The notes under the pieces: generated by a model
The model's database searches: none
The model's input: only the letters and a program-made list of their open reading frames with translations
Told to the model about the DNA's origin: nothing
Made by a program: the position numbers and the translations under genes
DNA from: Lachnospiraceae bacterium
GTDB taxonomy: Bacteria; Bacillota; Clostridia; Lachnospirales; Lachnospiraceae
NCBI GenBank assembly: GCA_019421365.1
Contig: JAHZFJ010000025.1
Span: forward strand, 1-63,011
Direction of reading: 5' to 3'
Length of the DNA: 63,011 bases
Shown: piece after piece, positions 1 to 7,091 of the stretch
How positions within the stretch are numbered: position 1 is the stretch's first letter
Layout of the letters: every line of letters starts with the position of its first letter

Positions 1-23
1 ATCACTTTCCTAACTACTCCTCT

Positions 24-920
24 CTATTTTCTTACTCCATAACTAATTGCATCCACTGGACAAGCATTTTTACATCGTCCACATCTGATACACTCCAGAT
101 GATTGCAATTCTCAACTGGATCTATATTCATTTGGCAAACTTTTTTACATTTTCCACAATTAATACACTTATCCTTATCCAATCTATATCTAAATATTGA
201 AATAGGGTTAAAAATTGAGTAAATAGCTCCAAGTGGACATATATATTTACAAAAAGGTCTATATATAATTATAGAAAGTAACAAAGTAACTATTAGAATG
301 ATTCCTTTCCAATAATACAAGAAACCTATCGCATTTCTCATACTTTTATTTAATAAAACAAGTGGTAATCCTCCTTCCAGCATACCAATCGGACAAATAA
401 GTTTACAAAAATACGGAGAACCCTGACCTAAAATATCAACCAAAAATAAAGGTAATATTATTACAAATACAAGTAATATTATGTATTTCAATTTTCTCAA
501 ATGTTTATCAAACTTAAATGTTTCAACTTTTTTAAAAAAGGGAATCTTATGTAGCAAATCTTGAATCAATCCAAATGGACACAGCCATCCACAAACAAAT
601 CTTCCCACCAATGCTCCTATAAAAAACAAAATCCCAACTATATAATAACTAATCTTATATTTTGAATTTCCAATTACTGCCTGTAGTGATCCTATTGGAC
701 AAGAACCTTTTGCTCCCGGGCATGAATAACAATTCATACCTGGAACACAAATTTTCTTTAAATTCCCACCGTAGATTTTACCAGTCTTAAACCCTTCAAA
801 GTAAGAATTAGTAATTAAAAACCAAACGGATTGAAATAAATGCCTAAAACGATCTCTTATTTTATATTTATCTTTTTTTGTACTACCATTTATAATATTT
901 TTAATTCTATCCAATTCCAA
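24..920 (-). CDS. Membrane polyferredoxin, NapH/CcoG-like 4Fe-4S binding protein
   Basis: This is a 298-residue membrane electron-transfer protein. It has several hydrophobic segments, CxxxCP-type cysteine motifs (CGWLCP near residue 112, CKLICP near 172, CKYICP near 224) and two C-terminal ferredoxin clusters (CINCGKCKKVC near 252, CIRCGRCKNAC near 278). It probably passes electrons across or along the membrane, and the neighbouring extracytoplasmic thioredoxin is a natural acceptor, which is inference. The start is a TTG at 920 that overlaps the end of the upstream small CXXC gene, with GGAG a few bases before it, so translation is probably coupled. It is the last visible gene of the cassette. 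The fold and Fe-S nature are clear; the partner is not proven. Confidence 0.85.
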   Translation of the reverse strand: MELDRIKNIINGSTKKDKYKIRDRFRHLFQSVWFLITNSYFEGFKTGKIYGGNLKKICVPGMNCYSCPGAKGSCPIGSLQAVIGNSKYKISYYIVGILFFIGALVGRFVCGWLCPFGLIQDLLHKIPFFKKVETFKFDKHLRKLKYIILLVFVIILPLFLVDILGQGSPYFCKLICPIGMLEGGLPLVLLNKSMRNAIGFLYYWKGIILIVTLLLSIIIYRPFCKYICPLGAIYSIFNPISIFRYRLDKDKCINCGKCKKVCQMNIDPVENCNHLECIRCGRCKNACPVDAISYGVRK

Positions 921-1059
921 TACACTCCATACAAATTCTTATCGCCTTATCCAAGACAACTTTAGTTTCTCCATTACTATGACCATAGTAAATCATCGCC
1001 ATACTAATAAAGATAATTAATAAAGACAAGGCACGGCTTTTTAAAAACTTATTAACCAT
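907..1059 (-). CDS. Small CXXC membrane protein, CD1871A-type
   Basis: This 50-residue ORF reads MVNKFLKSRALSLL at its start, has one hydrophobic segment (about residues 9-26) and ends in the motif CMECIGIG. That layout matches what I recall of the CD1871A family of CXXC proteins found on Clostridium difficile-type conjugative elements. It begins 21 bases after the thioredoxin stop and overlaps the start of the polyferredoxin gene by 14 bases, so the three genes form one operon. The two cysteines lie after the membrane segment and could relay electrons or thiols. The function is unknown and the family assignment is from memory. Confidence 0.7.
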   Translation of the reverse strand: MVNKFLKSRALSLLIIFISMAMIYYGHSNGETKVVLDKAIRICMECIGIG

Positions 1060-1080
1060 ATACCAATCACCGCTTTACTT

Positions 1081-2238
1081 TTATTTATTTTTTATTTTTT
1101 CCAATTCTTTTTCAATTACCTGCTTCCATTCCTTTGCACTCTTTGCCCCAGAATAAGTATCACCTACAATATTTCCATTACTATCAACAAAGAAAGTCTC
1201 TGGCATAGCCTGTATACCATTCAATCTACCATTAAAGTTTGTCTTATCTGGCATTAAGAAAGGATATGAAGCCTTTGTCTTTTCATGTATTAACTTTGAC
1301 TTTTCAATTGCTTCCTTGTTTTCACCGTTATCATCAACAGTATCTGTAACAACTCCAACGATATTTACACCCTTGCTTTTCATTTCATTCTGAACCTCAA
1401 CCAAATCAGGAATTTCCTTTACACAAGCTGTACACCAAGTTGCAAATACATTTACCATAGTAAGATCATACTTCTCAAAATCTTTACTTGTAAAATCCTT
1501 GCCATTTATGTCCTTTGTTGATAGTTTACGTAAATCTTTAACCGATTCTTTGTTAAATGCTTCTGTATTTTCTAAATCAGTTTTTTCTGATAGCACAAAA
1601 CCATTTTTAGGACGTTCTTTTTTATCTATAATTTGAATCTCAGTTCTTTTTAATTCATCCAGAAGATTACTTTCAGCTCCGCTATTTGTGCTTAAATAGC
1701 AATCGTATTTTCCATCACTTGAAACTCCTATTTTAGTATGAGTATCACATTTTGTAATTTTAGATATTTTTTCTTCTGATGTATTTTTTTCGAATATACC
1801 AATAGTCCCAATTCTTTCAAGCTCATTTTGCCAATTTTTATATCCATCGCCCATCTTTTCTATAACTGCATTCTTTTGTTCTTCTGTCATTTTTTCAAAT
1901 GTCAAAATAGCATACTTTAGTTCTTTATCTATAGGACTTTGATCATCTAACATCGCTATCTTTTTATCAGCTATATAATTTCTAAATTTGTCTGAGAGTT
2001 TAAATTTAAGCCCTAAATATTCATAAACATATTCTTTCTTTGCCTCCAATGTATAATCTGATGGCTTAAAAGTTTCATTTTTGCCATTTGCATTAATTGA
2101 CATGCCTGCCTCTTCAGAACTTATGGATTGTCCTTCTTTAATTTTATTGTTTTCATTACTTTTTTGACACCCAACTGCGTTTAAGCTCAAACATAATGCA
2201 AGTAATAGGCATGCTCCTCTTGATACTATTTTTTTCAT
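1081..2238 (-). CDS. TlpA-like thioredoxin-fold lipoprotein
   Basis: This is a 385-residue exported lipoprotein. The first 23 residues form a signal peptide ending in a lipobox (LNAVGC, lipidated Cys 24). Residues about 30-240 are a charged region I do not recognise. Residues about 245-385 are a TlpA/AhpC-type thioredoxin domain with the WCTAC active site (Cys 269 and Cys 272) and a cis-proline motif (AMPETF near 345). It should act outside the membrane as a thiol-disulfide oxidoreductase. A strong AAAGGAGG site precedes the ATG. It is the first gene of the redox operon with the small CXXC protein and the polyferredoxin. The target proteins are unknown. Confidence 0.88.
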   Translation of the reverse strand: MKKIVSRGACLLLALCLSLNAVGCQKSNENNKIKEGQSISSEEAGMSINANGKNETFKPSDYTLEAKKEYVYEYLGLKFKLSDKFRNYIADKKIAMLDDQSPIDKELKYAILTFEKMTEEQKNAVIEKMGDGYKNWQNELERIGTIGIFEKNTSEEKISKITKCDTHTKIGVSSDGKYDCYLSTNSGAESNLLDELKRTEIQIIDKKERPKNGFVLSEKTDLENTEAFNKESVKDLRKLSTKDINGKDFTSKDFEKYDLTMVNVFATWCTACVKEIPDLVEVQNEMKSKGVNIVGVVTDTVDDNGENKEAIEKSKLIHEKTKASYPFLMPDKTNFNGRLNGIQAMPETFFVDSNGNIVGDTYSGAKSAKEWKQVIEKELEKIKNK

Positions 2239-2394
2239 AAATTATTCCTCCTTTATTTTTTACACAATAGCATTTTATAGCTACTTTCAATAACATTCTA
2301 CACACCTTTTATGAAACGTTGATGAAATATAATTTTTTATTTTTCCAAACTATGGTATAATAATATAAGTATTATGCTTAAAGTTGTTCTTACA

Positions 2395-2423
2395 CGATTA
2401 GTATATGATCGATTAGTATATGA
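2395..2423 (+). repeat. Two 14-bp direct repeats (CGATTAGTATATGA)
   Basis: The 14-mer CGATTAGTATATGA occurs at 2395-2408 and again at 2410-2423, giving a 15-base period. Tandem repeats of this kind beside oriT commonly bind accessory relaxosome proteins such as MobC; that role is inferred from position. Confidence 0.6.
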
Positions 2424-2432
2424 GCAAGCACA

Positions 2433-2452
2433 GTAAGTGTACGGACACTTAC
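2433..2452. repeat. Perfect inverted repeat in oriT-like region
   Basis: GTAAGTGT and ACACTTAC flank a 4-base ACGG loop, a perfect 8-bp stem. It lies between the direct repeats and the larger hairpin, upstream of mobC, and is a good candidate for the relaxase recognition hairpin. Confidence 0.55.
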
Positions 2453-2454
2453 GG

Positions 2455-2506
2455 AAAAATTGACGAAGCAGCCCTTTGGGATCTGCTTCTTTTTTTATCA
2501 ATTTTT
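2455..2506 (+). terminator. Terminator-like hairpin upstream of mobC
   Basis: GAAGCAG (2465-2471) pairs with CTGCTTC (2483-2489), followed by a T-run, and an outer AAAAATTGA / TCAATTTTT pair (2455-2463, 2498-2506) extends the fold. It could attenuate plus-strand transcription into mobC or be part of the oriT structure. Confidence 0.5.
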
Positions 2507-2512
2507 AGCTTG

Positions 2513-2528
2513 TTAGGGAGAACCCTAA
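2513..2528. repeat. Short inverted repeat before mobC
   Basis: TTAGGG-AGAA-CCCTAA is a perfect 6-bp inverted repeat about 20 bases ahead of the mobC ribosome site (AAAGGAGG at 2546-2553). It may be an operator or part of oriT. Confidence 0.4.
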
Positions 2529-2561
2529 GACCCCGAAATACACCTAAAGGAGGAAATACCT

Positions 2562-2918
2562 ATGGCAAATAGAATACGAAACGAAAGACTTGAAATTAAA
2601 CTAACTGAAGAAGAAAAGGCTCTTTTTGAAGAGAAAAGAAAACTTTCAAAGTGTAGAAATATGAGCCATTTTATTCGCAAATGCGTTTTGGAAAAGGAGA
2701 TTTATCAGGTAGATTTAGAGCCTTTCCGGGATTTACAAGTCTTACTTTCCAATGCTACAAATAATATCAATCAGATTGCAAAGAGAGTAAATCAGACAGG
2801 TATCATCTATAAAGATGACATCCATGATATGAAAAAAGCAATTGAACATTTTTCAAAAGAGCTGTGGCAAATTCATTCACTACTTCTGAAAAGAACATCT
2901 GAAACGGAAGGTGAATAA
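2562..2918 (+). CDS. mobC: MobC-like relaxosome accessory protein
   Basis: This 118-residue basic protein opens with a ribbon-helix-helix-like segment (LEIKLTEEEKALFEEKRKL, then a helix with MSHFIRKCVLE) and continues with helices carrying the family-typical N-N-x-N-Q-I-A motif near residue 67. MobC proteins bind oriT and help the relaxase open the strands. It sits directly behind the structured oriT-like region, has a strong AAAGGAGG site, and is followed after 2 bases by the relaxase gene, so the two are co-translated. Family membership is clear; the DNA site is inferred. Confidence 0.88.
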   Translation: MANRIRNERLEIKLTEEEKALFEEKRKLSKCRNMSHFIRKCVLEKEIYQVDLEPFRDLQVLLSNATNNINQIAKRVNQTGIIYKDDIHDMKKAIEHFSKELWQIHSLLLKRTSETEGE

Positions 2919-2920
2919 TA

Positions 2921-4252
2921 ATGGCTATTACAAAAATACACCCAATAAAATCGACTCTTAATCTTGCTATCGACTACATTGTAAATGGAGATAAAACAGA
3001 TGAGCAGCTATTAGTAAGTACTCATAAATGCCATGAATCAACTGCTCATACTCAGTTTTTAAGGACAAGAGAAAACGTAGGAACAAAAGGAACCGTTCTT
3101 GCAAGACATCTCATTCAATCCTTTTTACCGGGAGAAACTACGCCTGAAATTGCACACCAAATAGGTATGGAGCTTTGTAAAAAGATACTCAAAGATGAGT
3201 ATGAATTTGTCTTATCTACCCACATAGATAAGGGGCATATCCACAATCACATCATCTTCAATAATGTAAATATGGTAACAGGCAGGTGCTACCAGTCTAA
3301 CAAGAAAAGCTACCACCAAATCCGTTATCAGAGCGATAAGTTATGCAAAGAAAATAACCTATCCGTTATTGACGAGTTTTACGAAAGCTATAAGAAAAAA
3401 TACAAGACTAACGGTAAATCTTGGTATGAAAATAAACAAGCAAAGCATGGCACTTCTTGGAAAAGCAGGCTTCAATTTGACATTGACAGAATTATAAAAC
3501 AGTCTAAGGATTGGGATGAATTTCTAAAGAAGATGGCGGATCTCGGCTATGAAATCAAATACGGTAAGCACATTGCTTTTAAGTCAAAAGATAAGGCGAG
3601 ATTTACAAGGGCTAAAACAATCGGGGAAGATTATACCGAAGAAAGATTAAAAGAACGCATTGCAGAAAGAGAGTTTATAAAGACTCCTGCCGTCAAAAAA
3701 CGCATCGGCAATGTTATTGACACGAACACAAATGTTAAAGTAAAAGAAAGCAAAGGCTACGAATATTGGGCAACCAAACATAACCTTAATACAATGGCTG
3801 AGTCTGTTATCTTTCTCAGAGAACAAGGTATTAAATCCGTTAAGCAACTTGATGAGTACATCCAAAAAGCAGCCGATGAAAGGCAAAATTTACAGGATAA
3901 AATCAAGGTTATTGATAAGGAAATGCAGGAGCTTTCTGCTATTATGGAGCAAGTTCACACTGTTAAAAAATACAGGCAATACTACAAAGAATATAAGGCT
4001 AATCCGTCTGACAAGACATTTTTTGAAGAGTACAAAGTTCAGATTACCCTATATGAAAATGCCCTTTCAGAGCTTAAAAAATCCTATTCCAAGCTCCCAA
4101 ATTCAAGGGATATTTTGTCTGAGCTTGATAAATTACAAGAAAAAAAGAATACCCTAATGCAAGAGTATTCTTCCTCAAAATCTATTATGAACGAACTTTA
4201 CAAGATACGAAAAAATTACGGAATTTATATGGGTAAGGAGATGGAGAGATAA
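2921..4252 (+). CDS. MOBP-family relaxase
   Basis: This 443-residue protein is the DNA strand-transferase of the ICE. Residue Tyr 19 in LAIDYIVNG is the likely nicking tyrosine, and the metal-binding motif HIDKGHIHNH spans residues 101-110 (His 101, Asp 103, His 106, His 108, His 110). The part after residue 280 is helical and charged, as in other relaxases of Tn1549-like elements. It should cut oriT, stay bound to the 5' end and lead the strand to VirD4. The gene follows mobC by 2 bases. Its last codons overlap a terminator hairpin. It converges with the Qat operon. Confidence 0.93.
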   Translation: MAITKIHPIKSTLNLAIDYIVNGDKTDEQLLVSTHKCHESTAHTQFLRTRENVGTKGTVLARHLIQSFLPGETTPEIAHQIGMELCKKILKDEYEFVLSTHIDKGHIHNHIIFNNVNMVTGRCYQSNKKSYHQIRYQSDKLCKENNLSVIDEFYESYKKKYKTNGKSWYENKQAKHGTSWKSRLQFDIDRIIKQSKDWDEFLKKMADLGYEIKYGKHIAFKSKDKARFTRAKTIGEDYTEERLKERIAEREFIKTPAVKKRIGNVIDTNTNVKVKESKGYEYWATKHNLNTMAESVIFLREQGIKSVKQLDEYIQKAADERQNLQDKIKVIDKEMQELSAIMEQVHTVKKYRQYYKEYKANPSDKTFFEEYKVQITLYENALSELKKSYSKLPNSRDILSELDKLQEKKNTLMQEYSSSKSIMNELYKIRKNYGIYMGKEMER

Positions 4253-4264
4253 CCATCTTTTTTA
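4239..4264 (+). terminator. Terminator overlapping relaxase stop codon
   Basis: AGATGG (4239-4244) pairs with CCATCT (4253-4258) and is followed by a T-run. The hairpin includes the relaxase stop and would end the mobC-relaxase transcript before the convergent qatD. Confidence 0.6.
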
Positions 4265-4276
4265 CCCTTTTTACTT

Positions 4277-5014
4277 TTATATTGACAATATTCTATTGGA
4301 ATTATATTCAATATTTTTCAATATTTCTATTAAATCACACTCTCTAACTTTAGCTATTTCAATTGCTATATCATGCAAAATAGATTCTGGGTACATGTTT
4401 TTGGTACTCTCTGTAAAAGGAGCATCCGTTTCCAATACTATTTTTGATAATGGAACATCTTTGACTATTTTTTTACCTTGGATAGTCGATATCATATCAG
4501 AATTAATGGAAATATATAAATTATCATTACCAGCCATTGCATCTAATAATCTTTTTTTACTACCCGTGTACCAATGTAAAATATATATACAGCTACTCTT
4601 TTTCAAGAAATCAAAAATAATATCATCCGCTTTCCGTGAATGGATTGATATTATCTTTTCCCCCAACTTATTACACTCAAAAATAATCCTCTTAAATATT
4701 TCCTTTTGTTTATTTATGTGAATTTCATCTTTTATAGTTTTATCAAGCCCCACTTCACCGATAAATTTTGCCCTTTTTATATATTTCAAAAATTTTTCCA
4801 TTTCATTCGGATAATCTACAACCAACTGTGGATGATAACCCAAAGAGATTATCATTGACTCTTCGCCACCAAATAAATCTTCATATCTTTTATATAGCTG
4901 TGGAAGATTTGTCATTGTGATAACGCTAAAATTATTATATTTGGCTTTTTTTAATAGATTAAAATTATCATTATATAAATCTGGATGGCAATGAAAATCT
5001 ATCAACTTAATCAT
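4277..5014 (-). CDS. qatD: QatD, TatD-like metal-dependent nuclease
   Basis: This 245-residue protein is a TatD-type amidohydrolase-fold DNase. Metal ligands are visible: HxH at residues 8-10 (DFHCH), Glu in IGEVGLD near 91, His in SIHSRKA near 125, His in ILHWYTG near 146, and Asp in ETDAPF near 197. The gene overlaps the end of qatC by 8 bases and closes the Qat operon. In known Qat systems the TatD protein is required for phage defence, though its substrate is not settled. Standing alone it could be called a housekeeping TatD, but the four-gene order makes QatD the better call. Confidence 0.92.
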   Translation of the reverse strand: MIKLIDFHCHPDLYNDNFNLLKKAKYNNFSVITMTNLPQLYKRYEDLFGGEESMIISLGYHPQLVVDYPNEMEKFLKYIKRAKFIGEVGLDKTIKDEIHINKQKEIFKRIIFECNKLGEKIISIHSRKADDIIFDFLKKSSCIYILHWYTGSKKRLLDAMAGNDNLYISINSDMISTIQGKKIVKDVPLSKIVLETDAPFTESTKNMYPESILHDIAIEIAKVRECDLIEILKNIEYNSNRILSI

Positions 5015-6293
5015 CTCCTATAACCTCCGAAAAAAACATTTTAATTTCGTCAATTCCTCGGCAATACATACTTGCAATTTCATTTAAATTTTCATCTATG
5101 ATACCAGATTTTTGAATTTCCATAATCGCCCCGTCTCTTTTAAACGTTTCTATTTTTTTAAAAAAGGCATTTTTATTTAATCTTGCTGCTTCTGTTTTTG
5201 TCAATTTAAAATCCCTTACTTCTGTTTTATCTTTAGTAAATCCTCTTAATAAAGCTGCTCTTCTTATTATACAAGGTATACATGAACCACAATGCATTGT
5301 TTTACTTTCTTTGTCATACCTACCTACGTCAGGATGAGAGCATGACATAGTTTTGGTATAGTTATTTTTTAAAAGTTCTATATTCTTACACTCAAGCACC
5401 ATATCTCCCTTTGTCTTAAGTTGATAAGGGTTAATTATTGTTAAGTTTAATCCCATTTCTTTTACTAATTTTTTTAATAATTTCATATAATATGGATGTG
5501 TTGTTCTCGTACTACTACTGCCAAACCTAGCACCAGTTAAAGGAATATTTAAAGAAATAAAACCATTTTCAGGGATATACATTTGAGTATCTATATTAAA
5601 TGCAGAAGCAAGTGCGATTGCATGTGAAAAAAACATAAATGAACGTGTTCGAGTAGTGTCTTCCACACCATTTTTACATGAAGCATAAAATTGTATATAA
5701 TCTGAATCCTCCAATTCATATTCCGTTTTTAAACTTTGAAAAACCAAATCTTGATATTCCTTTGTTCCTTTTCCACCACCATAATGACTCACAAAAAGGA
5801 CTTTATTATTTCTTTTTTCTAATAAGTCTATAGCCCCAATATATGAATCTAATCCTCCTGATAACATGCAGACTGTATCATAGGATTTTGCTCTAGCTTT
5901 TTTATATTTATTTCTTTCATAAAAATCTCTTTCATCTAATATTTCTTTTTTTCTAAATGAAAACTTCCAATCATCTCCACTTAAAAAACTAATCATAGTA
6001 TGCAATAGAGTTTTTCTTTCATCCCAAAATACAACATCTGAAACAGGAATGTTGAGTTCAATACTTCTTGACCAATTATCAGGTTGTTCGGCTCTTAAAA
6101 CTTTTCTGTCCATCGCAAAAACAAATATAGAAATATAAAGTAAATCTATTGCTAAACTTGAAAATTCGCTATCAAACTTCATATGTTTATCCCAAAATTG
6201 AAAGCCTACATCTGATCTACACTTTATATCAATATGCTCATCATATCCTTCTGGAAGATATTTTTTTCTATCATTACTACAGAATACCTTCAT
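5007..6293 (-). CDS. qatC: QatC, QueC-like enzyme
   Basis: This 428-residue protein carries the PP-loop ATP-binding motif SGGLDS (about residues 145-150) and a zinc site of QueC type (Cys 318, then CxxCxxC at 335, 338 and 341). QueC makes 7-cyano-7-deazaguanine; no other queuosine genes are seen nearby, so a defence role fits better than tRNA modification. I start it at the ATG at 6293, because GGAGGG lies 6 bases upstream and only 2 bases separate it from the qatB stop. A longer TTG-initiated frame to 6320 has no good ribosome site. It overlaps qatD by 8 bases. Confidence 0.92.
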   Translation of the reverse strand: MKVFCSNDRKKYLPEGYDEHIDIKCRSDVGFQFWDKHMKFDSEFSSLAIDLLYISIFVFAMDRKVLRAEQPDNWSRSIELNIPVSDVVFWDERKTLLHTMISFLSGDDWKFSFRKKEILDERDFYERNKYKKARAKSYDTVCMLSGGLDSYIGAIDLLEKRNNKVLFVSHYGGGKGTKEYQDLVFQSLKTEYELEDSDYIQFYASCKNGVEDTTRTRSFMFFSHAIALASAFNIDTQMYIPENGFISLNIPLTGARFGSSSTRTTHPYYMKLLKKLVKEMGLNLTIINPYQLKTKGDMVLECKNIELLKNNYTKTMSCSHPDVGRYDKESKTMHCGSCIPCIIRRAALLRGFTKDKTEVRDFKLTKTEAARLNKNAFFKKIETFKRDGAIMEIQKSGIIDENLNEIASMYCRGIDEIKMFFSEVIGDD

Positions 6294-6295
6294 TA

Positions 6296-7081
6296 TTATC
6301 CCTCCATTATTTTTAAACAACTTTTCACTACATCATCACACAAATCTTTCGAAAAGGTCTTATCCTTATTGCGTTTAAAAGATTCTTCCACACTAGCTTT
6401 AATATACTCCTTCATATCTTCTTCGACTCTGATCAACACATTTTGATCGTTTCCATATTTTTCAAACGAATATCCAAAATCCACAAGCATTTGTTGCCAA
6501 ATTAAATCAGCAACAAAATATTGCATAAGTACAATTGATGTCGCTTGATCTACTCTATCATTATCTATATTTAATTCCATTAACTTTTCCAGGGTGTTAG
6601 CTGTAGCTGTTCTTATTGCAACATCGCTCTTTGACACAGCAGAATCTTCTACATAATTAACCAATTTTGACATAGCTTCAGGCAAAGAATAATTATTTAA
6701 CGACAATCCTATATCAGCAAGAGTTTTAGATATTCCCTGTTTTGTAAATGAACCTAATATATTTCCAATCTTTAATGTAGCATTTATACTCTTGCTTGAA
6801 TTTGATATTATTCTATTAGTACCGCCAGATGCTTTTATATAGTTTCTCACAATACTTCTAGGCGAGCCTACCTTACCAGCAGAAGATATGTATTTACTCA
6901 TGGATGTCTTTGCTGAAGTCCAATTTATATTATTTTCTTTTTCCTGAATATTTTTATTTTCATCATTAATTTGATTAGCTGCATTACTATCATTTTCATC
7001 AGTCAATTCATCACTTGTATTAAAATCATTCGGTAATAATGCATTACCTACTTTTCCTTTAAATGAACTTGATGTTCCCAT
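6296..7081 (-). CDS. qatB: QatB
   Basis: This 261-residue protein has no enzyme motif I can name. It starts MGTSSSFKGK, which matches the usual beginning of QatB as I recall it, then runs through a polar linker (about residues 20-70) to a helical body. Its place between the KAP ATPase gene and the QueC-like gene is the QatB position. GGGAGG precedes the ATG. Removal of Met would expose an N-terminal glycine, which may matter because related QueC-like defence enzymes have been reported to attach a deazaguanine to N-terminal glycines; that link is inference here. Confidence 0.88.
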   Translation of the reverse strand: MGTSSSFKGKVGNALLPNDFNTSDELTDENDSNAANQINDENKNIQEKENNINWTSAKTSMSKYISSAGKVGSPRSIVRNYIKASGGTNRIISNSSKSINATLKIGNILGSFTKQGISKTLADIGLSLNNYSLPEAMSKLVNYVEDSAVSKSDVAIRTATANTLEKLMELNIDNDRVDQATSIVLMQYFVADLIWQQMLVDFGYSFEKYGNDQNVLIRVEEDMKEYIKASVEESFKRNKDKTFSKDLCDDVVKSCLKIMEG

Positions 7082-7091
7082 TTCAACCTCC

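Larger units (their letters stand above)
2239..2561. other. Intergenic region with candidate oriT
   Basis: This 323-base gap separates the divergent redox operon and mobC-relaxase operon. Its left half is AT-rich leader for the thioredoxin gene. Its right half is highly structured: an AT palindrome near 2359-2376, two 14-base direct repeats, a perfect palindrome, a long terminator-like hairpin and a short inverted repeat just before mobC. Such structure immediately upstream of mobC and relaxase is where an origin of transfer is expected. The nick site itself cannot be named from the sequence. Confidence 0.5.

Noticed and set aside
2420..2572. A 50-codon plus-strand ORF across the oriT-like region
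   Set aside because: It has no ribosome site, is forced by the palindromes and hairpin it runs through, and ends inside mobC. It is more likely non-coding oriT/leader DNA.
3849..4157. A 102-codon ORF inside the relaxase gene
   Set aside because: No ribosome site and a composition typical of a frame-shifted shadow of the charged relaxase region.
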